Below are positions 1 to 8,768 of a stretch of 63,430 nt of DNA, piece by piece. A model generated the notes under the pieces. That model was not told the origin of the DNA. It did no database searches and saw only the letters and a program-made list of their open reading frames with translations. Within the stretch, counting starts at the first letter, position 1. Each line of letters starts with the position of its first letter. The stretch comes from Deltaproteobacteria bacterium (GTDB lineage: Bacteria > Desulfobacterota > Binatia > UBA9968): the NCBI GenBank assembly GCA_005879605.1, contig VBKE01000037.1:1-63430 (forward strand), given 5' to 3'. The translations under genes and the position numbers were made by a program.

Positions 1-2332
1 CAGAATCGGACGGACATATTTTTTTCTTGTTGCCGGTGATCGAATCAGTGATAGTCGTGCAGGAGGCGCCAAACGCATTTCCCATATCGAAGAAGGCGAC
101 ACCGCGCAATCCGTATTGCTCAGCGATGGGGAATAGCAACTCAGTATTGAGAACCGCCGCTTTATCGCCTCCTATCACATCGTTTCCACAAGTGAGCTGG
201 TCGTTGGTTTTCTCATTCTTCCCGCAACCCCTCTCTCGAGGACCCAAACTCCGGTCGGCAAAGCCGCGGATGGAATTGATGCCACCCAATAAATATCTCT
301 CAAAAAGCGGCAGATCTTTCTGGCCGTCTGCGCGCGTCGCTAGGCCCACGCCGTATCCAAGCGATCCTCCCAGGGACAATACGTAAGCGCCTCCCCAGTT
401 CGGATCCTTCAGAAGCGGATAGTACCAGCGCGCGCTAACGTCGGATTTGATAAAACGGTTATCACCGCCTAATCCGGCAAATTTCGTGGAAAAAAACGAT
501 TTAGTTCCTTCGGTAGTGTTAAAAAAATGGTCTCGACTGTCATAACTGATGTTTGGAGCCATGCTGCTGGTCCACGAACTACCCTCTTCGCTTTTAATGG
601 CATTGGAAGCTCCCTGGTCAATGCCATTGATCTTTTCCCTGCTGAGCTCATACCCCATCCCGCCACGCAGATAATCCCACATGGTCATGGGCGGGTTGCT
701 CGCCAGCTCGTCTGATCCCAAATTCTGTTCTTTTCTTGGAGAGCCAAAAAAAGGGAAACTCATATCCTTTAACGGATAACTCGTATTCACGCCAAAGCCG
801 AGTCTTCTTTCGTCGAAATCCCTGTATTCGCGCTTCGAATTAAAGGCGTCCACTCCCACAGAGGCTTTCGTGTCGCGAAAATATGGATCGTTGAAACTCA
901 GAACGAAATCCTGGCGCTTGGAGCCAATTGCAAAATTCCCGCTAACGGCCTGACCACGACCGAACAGATTTTTTTCGGCGATGTTCGTGTTGAATATGAA
1001 CCCGTCGCCACTGCCGTAACCGGCGCCGACACTAAAATTCCCCGTCGGTCCTTCCTTGACGTCCACCAACAAATCCACGGTGTCGGGCTGATCCGTCTTT
1101 TTTGTCGTGAACTGCACGTCTTCAAAATATCCGGTTCGCTGTAAGGCGTTTCGACTCTGGGTAATCTTGGTCCCGGAATAAAGCTCCTGTTCGTTGGTCA
1201 AGAGCTCTCGTCGCACGACATTGTCACGGCTTTTCGTGTTGCCGGCCACCAAGACGCGATTAAAATAAACCGGCGGCCCCTTCTGAATCACCAGAGCGAC
1301 ATCAACTTTCTTTTCTTGAGCATTCACTTGAGTGACCGGCTCGACCTGAACAAAAGCAAAACCCTTATTGGTGTACATGTCCGTCAGCGTGGTCATATCT
1401 TCCCGTAGCCGGCTGCCTCTAAAAATTTGTCCCGTGGTGAGCTTAACCTGCTTTAACATCTGCTTTCCGTCTTGCAGCAGTTCACCGCCAATTTCGACCT
1501 TACCCACCCGATACTGCTGTCCTTCGTCGATACGAATGACAACCTCGAGCCCGTCCTTGCCTCTCAGAATAATCGGCTCATCGATTTTCAGATCGATGTA
1601 ACCATTATCATAGTAATGATTGGACAAAACAGAGACATCGTTCGTGAGAATATCGCGATCCAGCACTCCACGTTTCGTGATAAAGGAAAAAATCCATTCT
1701 TCCTTCGTGGCCATCAAACCGGCAAGCTCGCTATCGCTAAAGGCCTTGTTTCCCTCAAAGGTTATCTTCTTGATCAGAAGCCGCGCCCCTTCGCTGATAT
1801 CCAGCGTCACAACGGCCTGGTTGTTTGCTTCGACGGAAACAACGGATTCGACTTGAGCGTTCACGTAACCCTGCTCGCCGTAGAGCTTTCGAACCTTTTC
1901 CACTCCTTCGGCAACCTTCGCGCGATCTAAAATCGTGCGGGCCGAAACACCCAACGCGGTTTCAATTTTGTCCCGCGCCACTTGAGAGTTGCCCTGTATC
2001 TTTACTTCCCTTACGTAGGGCTTTTCTTTGACGACGAAGGTCAAAGCTCCATCGGGAGAGAGCTCCGCTTTAACGTCGTCAAAAAAGCCCATGCGAAAAA
2101 TCGCCTTCACGTCCTGATCGACGATAAGCGGATCCAAAAGCTCACCCGGATGGCTCTTGAGGTGGAGGCGGATACCGTCTTCTTCCACCCGCACGTTACC
2201 CGTAATCCTTATTTCGTTGACTGTAACTTTTTCTTGGCCATGCGCGACGCAGAAAAATTGATCAGACAAGAAAGCGGCGACGAGCAGGGAAACCCAAATG
2301 ACAATCCGGAGGGAGGATGATTCTAATTTCAT
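1..2332 (-). CDS. bamA: Outer-membrane assembly protein BamA (C-terminus cut by window edge)
   Basis: BamA is the core of the BAM complex: it folds and inserts beta-barrel proteins into the outer membrane. The minus-strand frame is open from an ATG at 2332 to the left edge, about 777 codons, so only the last barrel strands are missing. A signal peptide is visible (MKLESSS start, hydrophobic core, cleavage near AHG-QE), followed by successive POTRA repeats (residues ~35-350) and a glycine/aromatic-rich barrel. The barrel carries the family L6 motif IRGF near residue 688. No good Shine-Dalgarno precedes the ATG. It lies downstream of lolD with a 98 bp gap, the last visible gene of a lysS-lolC-lolD-bamA run. 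An alternative such as TamA is unlikely given the long POTRA array. The start is moderately sure, the family very sure. Confidence 0.95.
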   Translation of the reverse strand, partial: MKLESSSLRIVIWVSLLVAAFLSDQFFCVAHGQEKVTVNEIRITGNVRVEEDGIRLHLKSHPGELLDPLIVDQDVKAIFRMGFFDDVKAELSPDGALTFVVKEKPYVREVKIQGNSQVARDKIETALGVSARTILDRAKVAEGVEKVRKLYGEQGYVNAQVESVVSVEANNQAVVTLDISEGARLLIKKITFEGNKAFSDSELAGLMATKEEWIFSFITKRGVLDRDILTNDVSVLSNHYYDNGYIDLKIDEPIILRGKDGLEVVIRIDEGQQYRVGKVEIGGELLQDGKQMLKQVKLTTGQIFRGSRLREDMTTLTDMYTNKGFAFVQVEPVTQVNAQEKKVDVALVIQKGPPVYFNRVLVAGNTKSRDNVVRRELLTNEQELYSGTKITQSRNALQRTGYFEDVQFTTKKTDQPDTVDLLVDVKEGPTGNFSVGAGYGSGDGFIFNTNIAEKNLFGRGQAVSGNFAIGSKRQDFVLSFNDPYFRDTKASVGVDAFNSKREYRDFDERRLGFGVNTSYPLKDMSFPFFGSPRKEQNLGSDELASNPPMTMWDYLRGGMGYELSREKINGIDQGASNAIKSEEGSSWTSSMAPNISYDSRDHFFNTTEGTKSFFSTKFAGLGGDNRFIKSDVSARWYYPLLKDPNWGGAYVLSLGGSLGYGVGLATRADGQKDLPLFERYLLGGINSIRGFADRSLGPRERGCGKNEKTNDQLTCGNDVIGGDKAAVLNTELLFPIAEQYGLRGVAFFDMGNAFGASCTTITDSITGNKKKICPSDS

Positions 2333-2430
2333 TGTGGATCGGCTCAACGGTCCGGCCCGGCCGCACCGTAGTTTTCGAATGTTTAGCAAATTCACCTACT
2401 TTTGTAAAGGTAATTGAAGACTCTACTTGC

Positions 2431-3108
2431 TCACACCGGAAAAAGCCGCCCCTCTCTCAGCTCAACCTGCCGGCCGATCTTCTTGGCGAAGTCCCGATTG
2501 TGGGTCGCCACGACCAAGGCTATACCCTTCTCTTCATTCAACCGAAAAAGCAGATCTTGCACCTCCTCACCGATTCGCAGATCCAGGGAGCCGGTAGGCT
2601 CGTCCGCTAAAATCAGCTTGGGCTCAAGTATCACGGAGCGCGCCACCGCTACCCGCTGCTGTTCACCACCCGATAATTTGCCGGGTCGGTGACTCATGCG
2701 ATCTTTTAGACCCACCATCTCGAGCAATCGCTCCGCCTCTGACCGGGCGCGAGCCAAATCCATGCGTTGAATCAGGGCAGGCACCATGACATTCTCCACA
2801 GCGGAAAAATCCGGCAATAGATAATGAAATTGAAAAACAAACCCGATCTCACGATTGCGAAAGTGAGACAGAGCAGTTTCGTCATCCATCGGGATCACCT
2901 TGTCCAGATATAAGATCTCGCCTTTTGTGGGACGGTCTAAAGTGCCGATCAGATGAAGCAGCGTGCTTTTCCCTACCCCCGACTCGCCGACAACTGCTAA
3001 ACGCTCTCCGTGGTTCAGGTCAAGGTCGAGGCCGCGCAGAATGGAAATCTCTTTTTCACCTTCCAGGAATGATTTGTAAAGATCCCGCACCGAAAGGAGA
3101 TTACTCAT
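2431..3108 (-). CDS. lolD: Lipoprotein-releasing system ATP-binding protein LolD
   Basis: This is the ATPase of the LolCDE complex, which extracts mature lipoproteins from the inner membrane for delivery to the outer membrane. The 225-residue protein has Walker A (GESGVGKST, ~41-49), Q-loop Q93, the ABC signature LSGGE (~145-149), Walker B (LILADE, ~165-170) and the switch His203. I chose the ATG at 3108, which overlaps the lolC stop by 8 bases (ATGAGTAA), a translational-coupling arrangement. The longer reading begins at a TTG at 3123 inside lolC and is less likely. The adjacent LolC/E permease and BamA support an envelope-lipoprotein role over a MacB-type exporter. Confidence 0.93.
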   Translation of the reverse strand: MSNLLSVRDLYKSFLEGEKEISILRGLDLDLNHGERLAVVGESGVGKSTLLHLIGTLDRPTKGEILYLDKVIPMDDETALSHFRNREIGFVFQFHYLLPDFSAVENVMVPALIQRMDLARARSEAERLLEMVGLKDRMSHRPGKLSGGEQQRVAVARSVILEPKLILADEPTGSLDLRIGEEVQDLLFRLNEEKGIALVVATHNRDFAKKIGRQVELREGRLFPV

Positions 3109-4348
3109 AGCGGATGATTTCAACCGGATCTAATTTTGAAGCTTGACGGGCCGGATAGATACTGGCAAGAAGACAGACGAACAGCGAGGTCACCGCTACG
3201 ACTACGAAATTACTAAAATAAATTCGCACCGGGACCGTAGAAATGAGAAATGCCCCTTCCGGTAGCTTAAATCCATACTCGTCGAGAATGACGCAGATCG
3301 CTAATCCAAAGAGAACGCCTAAAGTTGTTCCGACAACACCGATGACAGAACCTTTGAACAAAAAGATGTTTCGGATGCTTTCCCGGGTAGCCCCCATAGA
3401 GCGAAGGATCGCGATATCCTTTTTCTTTTCCATGACCACCATCACCAAGGTCGAGATGATGTTGAACGCGCCAATCAAGACCATGAGCAGCAGCACCAAA
3501 AAATAAACCGTTTTTTCAAGCTGCAACGCGGAAAAAAGATTAGGCCAAAGGCGGCTCCAGTCTTCCGTAAAATACGGAAAGCCCAACCGGCGCTGGATTT
3601 GTTCGGCTATTTCCCTGGATCGATTCACATCTTTGACTCGAATCTCGATATTCGTCACCGCATCGCTCATGTCAAAGAATTTTTGAGCGTCGGCGAGGCC
3701 CATGAAAACCAAGGTTGAATCGATCTCGCTCATGCCGGTCTTTAAGATTCCGACCACGATGAAACGGCGGACTTTAGGTATCACGCCAATGGCCGTCGGA
3801 CTCCCCAAGGGAGAGATGACTTGGACCGGACTGCTCAAGAAAACACCGAGTTGACTCGCAAGGCGCTCGCCCAGAATGATGCCGGGAAGCAGCACCGTGC
3901 GATCTTCGATCTTAAGCGGATGTTGAGATTTAAGTCCCGCGACATTTCCTTCCTTCATATAACGCTGGATATCCACCACCTTGTTTACGCGGTCGGGATC
4001 GACCCCGCGCACGACCACCCCGCTAACGCGTGGACCGGACGTCAGCATCACTTGACCGTAGATCGTTGGCGACGCGGCTACGACTCCGTTTTCCTTGAGC
4101 ACTAGGCTCAGTAGTCTTTCGTAATCCCGAAGCTGGTCGCCGGATTTCACCACAGCCACATGAGCGTTGATGCCAAGCAGCCGGTCTCGCAAAGTCTCTT
4201 CAAATCCCGTCATGACTGCCATGACGACGTTAAGGGTCATGACGCCGATCATAACGCCGAGAATCGAAATGACGGTGATGAGAGATATGAATGTTTCCTG
4301 CCGACGGGCCCGTAAATATCTGAGGCCGATGAAGTATTCGTATTTCAT
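3101..4348 (-). CDS. lolC: Lipoprotein-releasing system permease LolC/LolE
   Basis: This is the FtsX-type permease of the lipoprotein-releasing ABC complex. Its 415 residues match the usual LolC/E length. The start MKYEYFIGLRYLRARR is typical of the family. One membrane helix lies near residues 22-48, a large periplasmic domain follows to ~270, and three C-terminal helices start near KTVYFLVLLL, SVIGVVGTTLG and NFVVVAVTSL. The C-terminus DPVEIIRYE is characteristic. There is only one permease gene, so the complex is probably a LolC/E homodimer with LolD, as in many bacteria with a single LolF-like gene. The upstream lysS stop is 18 bp away, so the genes are probably co-transcribed. Confidence 0.92.
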   Translation of the reverse strand: MKYEYFIGLRYLRARRQETFISLITVISILGVMIGVMTLNVVMAVMTGFEETLRDRLLGINAHVAVVKSGDQLRDYERLLSLVLKENGVVAASPTIYGQVMLTSGPRVSGVVVRGVDPDRVNKVVDIQRYMKEGNVAGLKSQHPLKIEDRTVLLPGIILGERLASQLGVFLSSPVQVISPLGSPTAIGVIPKVRRFIVVGILKTGMSEIDSTLVFMGLADAQKFFDMSDAVTNIEIRVKDVNRSREIAEQIQRRLGFPYFTEDWSRLWPNLFSALQLEKTVYFLVLLLMVLIGAFNIISTLVMVVMEKKKDIAILRSMGATRESIRNIFLFKGSVIGVVGTTLGVLFGLAICVILDEYGFKLPEGAFLISTVPVRIYFSNFVVVAVTSLFVCLLASIYPARQASKLDPVEIIRYE

Positions 4349-4366
4349 TCGGGGGACTGAAACGCG

Positions 4367-5869
4367 TTAGGCCTGCGGACGGAGAAGCGGGAAGAGGATC
4401 ACGTCTCTAATGGACAGGGAATCGGTGAAAAACATGACGAGCCTATCGATACCTATTCCCTCGCCGGCCGCGGGCGGCATGCCATATTCTAGGGCTCGCA
4501 CATAATCCTCATCAACCGGGTTGGCCGTATTATCCCCAGCGCGTCTCGCTGCCATTTGTTCTAAGAACCTCTGCCGCTGATCCGCCGGATCGTTAAGCTC
4601 GGAAAATGCATTGGCCAACTCGCGCCCGCCGATATAAAGCTCAAATCGGTCCACGAGGGCCGGGTTCTTATCGTTTTTTCTCGCCAAGGGGGAAACCTCC
4701 AAAGGATATCCAGTTATGAAGGTAGGTTGAATGAGCTGAGATTCCGCGATCTCTTCGAACACTTCCACGACGAGATTCCCATAGGGAGCATTAAGATCGG
4801 CATGCAAGCCCTTGCGCCTGGCAAAGTTTTGCAAACCTTCCAATGTGCTGACTTCGGCCTCATCGGCACCGCCATGCGTGACGATCGCTTCCGTGATCGT
4901 GAGCCTGCGCCATGGTGGAGTCAAGTCGATGGTCTGACCGCCATAGGATACCTGCAGCGAGCCAACGATTTCTTTCGCAATCGCGACAAAAAGCTCCTCG
5001 GTGAGCTGAATCAGGTCCTCAAATGTCGCATACGCCTGATAAAACTCAAGCATCGTAAATTCCGGATTGTGGCGCACTGAAATCCCTTCATTGCGAAAAT
5101 TCCGATTCAGCTCAAAGACTCTGTCAAATCCGCCGACCAGCAGCCGCTTCAAAAACAGCTCCGGGGCCACCCTTAGGTAAAGCTCCATATCCAAGGCGTT
5201 GTGGTAGGTCGTAAACGGTCGCGCGGCCGCGCCGCCGGGAATCGACTGCATCATCGGAGTTTCGACTTCGAGAAAATCTCGCTCCTCGAAAAAACGCCGC
5301 AAGAGACGCACGATACGGGAACGCTTTTCGAAAACCTCACGCACCTCCGGATTGACCATTAAATCGACGTAGCGTTGTCGATAGCGCACTTCGACATCGG
5401 CCAGGCCATGCCACTTCTCGGGCAAGGGACGCAAACACTTTGCCAGCAAGCGCAGTCCGTGCGCTTCGAGGGTCAATTCCTTTGTCCTCGTTCGAAAGAG
5501 ATGGCCCCACGTTCCCACGATGTCTCCGACATCCAATGATTCAAATAAAGCGTAGTCTTGATCACCAAGCCGCTCTTTCCGTGCATAGACTTGCAGACGT
5601 CCACGCCGATCTTGGATATGAAAGAAGGATGCCTTACCAAAATAGCGAATGGCCATGATCCGGCCGGCTAGACGAATCTCTCGCCGCGTTTCTGCCAACC
5701 CTTCGTCGCTCAAGCTGCCGAACCTGGAAATAACTTCCGCAGCGTTGTGGGTCGGTTTGAAATCGTTAGGATAAATGGGGTAACCCACCTCTTTCAACTT
5801 AGCGAGCTTCCCCCACCGCACTTCAGCCTGCTCGCTCGTATCTTCGGGATTTATTTTAACGTCAGCCAT
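4367..5869 (-). CDS. lysS: Lysyl-tRNA synthetase, class II
   Basis: It charges tRNA-Lys with lysine in the cytoplasm. At 500 residues it has the normal length, with an N-terminal OB-fold anticodon domain (~60-165) and a class II catalytic core. Motif 2 is visible as FRNEGISVRHNPEF and motif 3 as GEGIGIDRLVM near residues 469-479. The ATG start is followed by the acidic lead MADVKINPEDTSEQAEVRWGK, which is common for LysS. It begins the lysS-lolC-lolD-bamA run. A GenX/EpmA identity is ruled out by the complete OB domain and length. Confidence 0.96.
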   Translation of the reverse strand: MADVKINPEDTSEQAEVRWGKLAKLKEVGYPIYPNDFKPTHNAAEVISRFGSLSDEGLAETRREIRLAGRIMAIRYFGKASFFHIQDRRGRLQVYARKERLGDQDYALFESLDVGDIVGTWGHLFRTRTKELTLEAHGLRLLAKCLRPLPEKWHGLADVEVRYRQRYVDLMVNPEVREVFEKRSRIVRLLRRFFEERDFLEVETPMMQSIPGGAAARPFTTYHNALDMELYLRVAPELFLKRLLVGGFDRVFELNRNFRNEGISVRHNPEFTMLEFYQAYATFEDLIQLTEELFVAIAKEIVGSLQVSYGGQTIDLTPPWRRLTITEAIVTHGGADEAEVSTLEGLQNFARRKGLHADLNAPYGNLVVEVFEEIAESQLIQPTFITGYPLEVSPLARKNDKNPALVDRFELYIGGRELANAFSELNDPADQRQRFLEQMAARRAGDNTANPVDEDYVRALEYGMPPAAGEGIGIDRLVMFFTDSLSIRDVILFPLLRPQA

Positions 5870-5933
5870 GTTTCTCTCGTCTCCAGAACCTTACTGTCTC
5901 ATTTCGATGCATTCCTGTAAACTGACGGTGGGT

Positions 5934-6797
5934 CTACAGGCAAAGATTTTTACAAATCGCCCGTAGGGAAAGTGATTTGTTGAGAGAATAAAAGTGAATC
6001 CCCGGCGCGCCGAATTTGATCAGCGCCTCACATTGGCGGCTCGCGTATTCAATGCCCAATTTCACCGCCGCGTCATCGTCATTCTCAACCTTGGCGAGCT
6101 CACGCTCCAGCGGTGCAGGGATTTTCGCGCAGCAAAGCGCCGTAAACCGGCGCACCTGCGGCGCCGAAAGAATCGGTAGAACCCCGGGCACGATGGGAAC
6201 CGTAATCCCCAACTTTCGCACATCTTCCACGTAGCGATAGTAGTCATCGTTGTCAAAAAAGAGCTGCGTGATGATCGCCACGGCTCCGGCGTCGATCTTA
6301 TCTCTCATGTATTTGAGATCAGCAGCGCGACTCACCGCCCGTGGGTGCACTTCCGGAAACCCGGCTACAGCCACCGAAAACCCGCCCAACGCCACCGCTT
6401 CTCGGACGAGTTCGACTGCATGATGGAAACCGTCCGGATGGGGCCGCCAATCCGCCATTCCTTGGGGTGGATCGCCGCCAAGGGCGATCAGGTTCTCGAT
6501 TCCCTTGTGTTTGAGTTTTTTGAGAATCGATCGAGCCTCATCTTTGGACTGGCCCACGACTGTGAGATGACACATGACCTCGAGACAGCATTCGCGGTGA
6601 ATCCGATCGACGAGGTCAACGGTTTTTTCGCGCGTGCTTCCGCCCGCCCCGTACGTAACAGAGCAGAAGGCGGGATTCAGCCTCTTGATGATTTCGATTT
6701 CGTTAAAGAGGTTTTCCTCGCCCTTGTCTGTCTTTGGAGGAAAGAACTCAACCGAGAGGGTCAACCCGGGCCGGGCATAGAGGTCGGCTAATTTCAC
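5934..6797 (-). CDS. metF: 5,10-methylenetetrahydrofolate reductase
   Basis: This FAD enzyme reduces 5,10-methylene-THF to 5-methyl-THF, supplying the methyl group for methionine. The 287-residue protein shows the early motif SVEFFPPKT, the folate/FAD region ending in FCSVTYGAGGS, LIALGGDPP, and the C-terminal GIHFYSLN motif, all typical of MetF TIM barrels. The start codon is GTG at 6797, with a weak AAGGA 10 bases upstream. No methionine synthase gene is nearby. It lies between the suf operon and lysS on the same strand, separated by a 101 bp gap from the globin gene upstream. Confidence 0.95.
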   Translation of the reverse strand: MKLADLYARPGLTLSVEFFPPKTDKGEENLFNEIEIIKRLNPAFCSVTYGAGGSTREKTVDLVDRIHRECCLEVMCHLTVVGQSKDEARSILKKLKHKGIENLIALGGDPPQGMADWRPHPDGFHHAVELVREAVALGGFSVAVAGFPEVHPRAVSRAADLKYMRDKIDAGAVAIITQLFFDNDDYYRYVEDVRKLGITVPIVPGVLPILSAPQVRRFTALCCAKIPAPLERELAKVENDDDAAVKLGIEYASRQCEALIKFGAPGIHFYSLNKSLSLRAICKNLCL

Positions 6798-6898
6798 GCA
6801 AGCGAATCCTTGATGACTACCTTCGGCGTAGAGGACAATTTAGCACAATGTTATGCCCTGCTACAAATCGCCAGAAGGTAAAAATGACCCTCAAAGAC

Positions 6899-7360
6899 TC
6901 ACTGCGCTGCCCGCTTCTTAATCCGTTCGCGAGCCGCAATGGGATCGCAATCCGAGCCTGCTTCGGGAGTTATGAGCGGCCTTAGCGCGTCCGTATGCTC
7001 CAGCCAGACTTCTTTGATCGATTCCCGCACCTGATATGAATCCAGAGTTTCCATCAAAATCTGGCGCCGCCGGGCAAAATGGCCGCCCATGATGGGATGT
7101 CTTGCATGAACTTGATCCAGAGGGCGACCTTGATATTCTATATCCGCACCCAAGAAGCTCGCCGTGAGTTGATACTCCATTTCTTTGATTCGATTTTTGT
7201 CGGCATTACGAAAGAAAAACCCGATCATGCGATCTTCGAATATGCGATCGATGAAGGCGCTCACGATCTCTCTGAGCTTCTCTTCCCCGCCCAATTGGGC
7301 AAAGAGGCACGGCTCCGTCGTTTGAACCGTGGGTGAGCCTGACTGATTTTGATTCTTCAA
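6899..7360 (-). CDS. Truncated haemoglobin, probably group I
   Basis: This is a small 2-on-2 globin, likely binding O2 or NO. The domain begins at LFAQLGGEEKL and includes the F-helix segment with a proximal-His candidate in GGHF, followed by a C-terminal helix with EVWLEHTDALRPL. I chose a TTG at 7360 (about 153 residues), which lies after the preceding gene's stop. The longer frame starts at another TTG (7474) and would overlap that gene by 67 bases with non-globin sequence. No strong ribosome-binding site is visible, so the start is uncertain. It ends the suf-type run, a context that hints at protection of iron-sulfur assembly from O2 or NO (inference). Confidence 0.85.
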   Translation of the reverse strand: MKNQNQSGSPTVQTTEPCLFAQLGGEEKLREIVSAFIDRIFEDRMIGFFFRNADKNRIKEMEYQLTASFLGADIEYQGRPLDQVHARHPIMGGHFARRRQILMETLDSYQVRESIKEVWLEHTDALRPLITPEAGSDCDPIAARERIKKRAAQ

Positions 7361-7407
7361 GGTAGAAGTGTGGCGTTCCTCGCGAGCTGACGCCCTTTCC
7401 TGGTGAT

Positions 7408-7728
7408 CTACATCATTCCGAGTTGGAGCCTGGCGGCTTCGGACATCTTGCTCGGATCCCACGGGGGGTCCCAAACAAGATCGATTTTCACTTCGGCGAC
7501 ACCTGGTACCGCTTTGACTTTTGCCTCTATCTCTGCGGGCAAGGATTGCGCTGCCGGGCAGTGGGGCGAGGTCAAGGTCATCTTGATCGTGACGACTCCC
7601 GCAGAATCCACATGGACATCATAGACCAAGCCAAGCTCGTAGATGTTCACTGGGATTTCGGGGTCGAAACAACTGCGCAACGCGTCCAGCACTTGCGCCT
7701 CGATCACAGTTTCATTGATACTTTCCAT
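7408..7728 (-). CDS. DUF59/MIP18-family metal-sulfur cluster assembly protein
   Basis: This is a stand-alone DUF59 (MIP18/PaaD-like) domain of 106 residues. Proteins of this family help mature iron-sulfur proteins. Visible motifs are CFDPEIPVNIYELGLVY, the loop TSPHCPAAQ with the family cysteine, and LVWDPPWDPSKM. The ATG at 7728 overlaps the upstream sufT stop by one base (TGATG), so translation is coupled. The longer reading to 7794 would run back into sufT and is rejected. It is closely related in sequence to the C-terminal domain of its neighbour, so the two genes probably arose by duplication. Confidence 0.88.
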   Translation of the reverse strand: MESINETVIEAQVLDALRSCFDPEIPVNIYELGLVYDVHVDSAGVVTIKMTLTSPHCPAAQSLPAEIEAKVKAVPGVAEVKIDLVWDPPWDPSKMSEAARLQLGMM

Positions 7729-8285
7729 CAGTCTATCCCCAGTTGCTGCTTCGCCGTTCCGGAGAGCATGCTCTGATTCCACGGCGGATCCCACACCAGT
7801 TCTACGTCAGCTTCGCTAATCCCGGGAACTGCGAGCAACTTGTTTTGAATATCTTTCTTGAGAAACTGTCCCATGCCGCAGCCCTGCGCCGTGAGAGTGA
7901 AACGAACCGCGGCCTTATATCCAGCTGCGGGAAGCGGCGTGACAACACAATGATAGATCAAGCCCAGATCGACGATATTGACCGGGATTTCGGGATCGAA
8001 GCACGATCTCAGTTGATGCCAAACCTGCTTCTCGACCTCTTCCGCGCTGTCGGCAGCCGCAGAGTTTTCCGGCTTGAGCTCCGGAATTGAGGCCATTCCA
8101 AGCGCGTCGGCATCCCGGCCATCAATGCGAACCATATAACCCCGGTCCGTCATGACCGTGTAACTTTCGCCGAGGGCTTGCGTCATCCAAACGGAACTGC
8201 CGCCTGACAGCGCGATTTTCTCACCGCTCGGGATCATGACCGCCGAGCAATCTCGTTTCAGAATTATCGGCGTTTTATCCTTCAT
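7728..8285 (-). CDS. sufT: Iron-sulfur maturation protein SufT
   Basis: SufT is an auxiliary factor for maturation of Fe-S proteins. The 185-residue protein has the N-terminal SufT-specific half (residues ~1-75, with GGSSVWMTQALGESYTV) and a C-terminal DUF59 domain (~85-185) carrying CFDPEIPVNIVDLGLIY, the cysteine in TAQGCGMGQ and LVWDPPWNQSML. The ATG at 8285 has a strong AGGAGGT site upstream. It sits directly after sufU and is coupled to the second DUF59 gene. Confidence 0.92.
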   Translation of the reverse strand: MKDKTPIILKRDCSAVMIPSGEKIALSGGSSVWMTQALGESYTVMTDRGYMVRIDGRDADALGMASIPELKPENSAAADSAEEVEKQVWHQLRSCFDPEIPVNIVDLGLIYHCVVTPLPAAGYKAAVRFTLTAQGCGMGQFLKKDIQNKLLAVPGISEADVELVWDPPWNQSMLSGTAKQQLGID

Positions 8286-8318
8286 ACTGGTGACCTCCTG
8301 ACACGGCGGACCGAAGAC

Positions 8319-8768
8319 TCATTCCGTAGAGGCGACCTCCCCTCGATCTTTCAGCGCAGAATTGACGGTATGCCAGGCCAAACTGGCGCATTTTACCCGC
8401 GCGGGAAACTTGCAGACTCCCGATAGGATCGCCAGTTTGCCGATCTTTTCACTGCCATCGTGGGCCGATTCACCGGTTAACATCCTGTGGACGTTTTCGA
8501 AGAGCCCGTGCGCTTCCGCTTCCGTCTTCCCTTTCAGCTCCGATGTCATCATCGACGCCGAAGCTTTCGAGATCGCGCACCCCGACCCTTGGAAACTGAT
8601 ATCCTTGATGACGCCATTCTCCAGCTTCAAGTACACGGTGACCTGATCACCGCAGAGCGGATTATAGCCCTCCGCTTTTCGGTTGGCATTCTCGATGGTC
8701 CGAAAATTTCTCGGACTCTTGTTGTGGTCGAGAATAACCTCTTGATAGAGTTCGTCCAGATCTGACAT
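8319..8768 (-). CDS. sufU: SufU-type Fe-S assembly scaffold / sulfur-transfer protein
   Basis: SufU accepts sulfur from the SufS cysteine desulfurase and passes it to the assembly complex. The 149-residue sequence begins MSDLDELYQEVILDHNKSPRN, typical of the family. It has the conserved ligand residues Cys39, Asp41 (CGD), Cys64 (GSGCAIS) and Cys127, plus the SufU insertion between the second and third cysteines that distinguishes it from IscU. The ATG overlaps the sufS stop (TAATG), showing coupling. Confidence 0.94.
   Translation of the reverse strand: MSDLDELYQEVILDHNKSPRNFRTIENANRKAEGYNPLCGDQVTVYLKLENGVIKDISFQGSGCAISKASASMMTSELKGKTEAEAHGLFENVHRMLTGESAHDGSEKIGKLAILSGVCKFPARVKCASLAWHTVNSALKDRGEVASTE

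Noticed and set aside
1472..2320. Several plus-strand frames across the left end
   Set aside because: They are complementary to the POTRA region of bamA.
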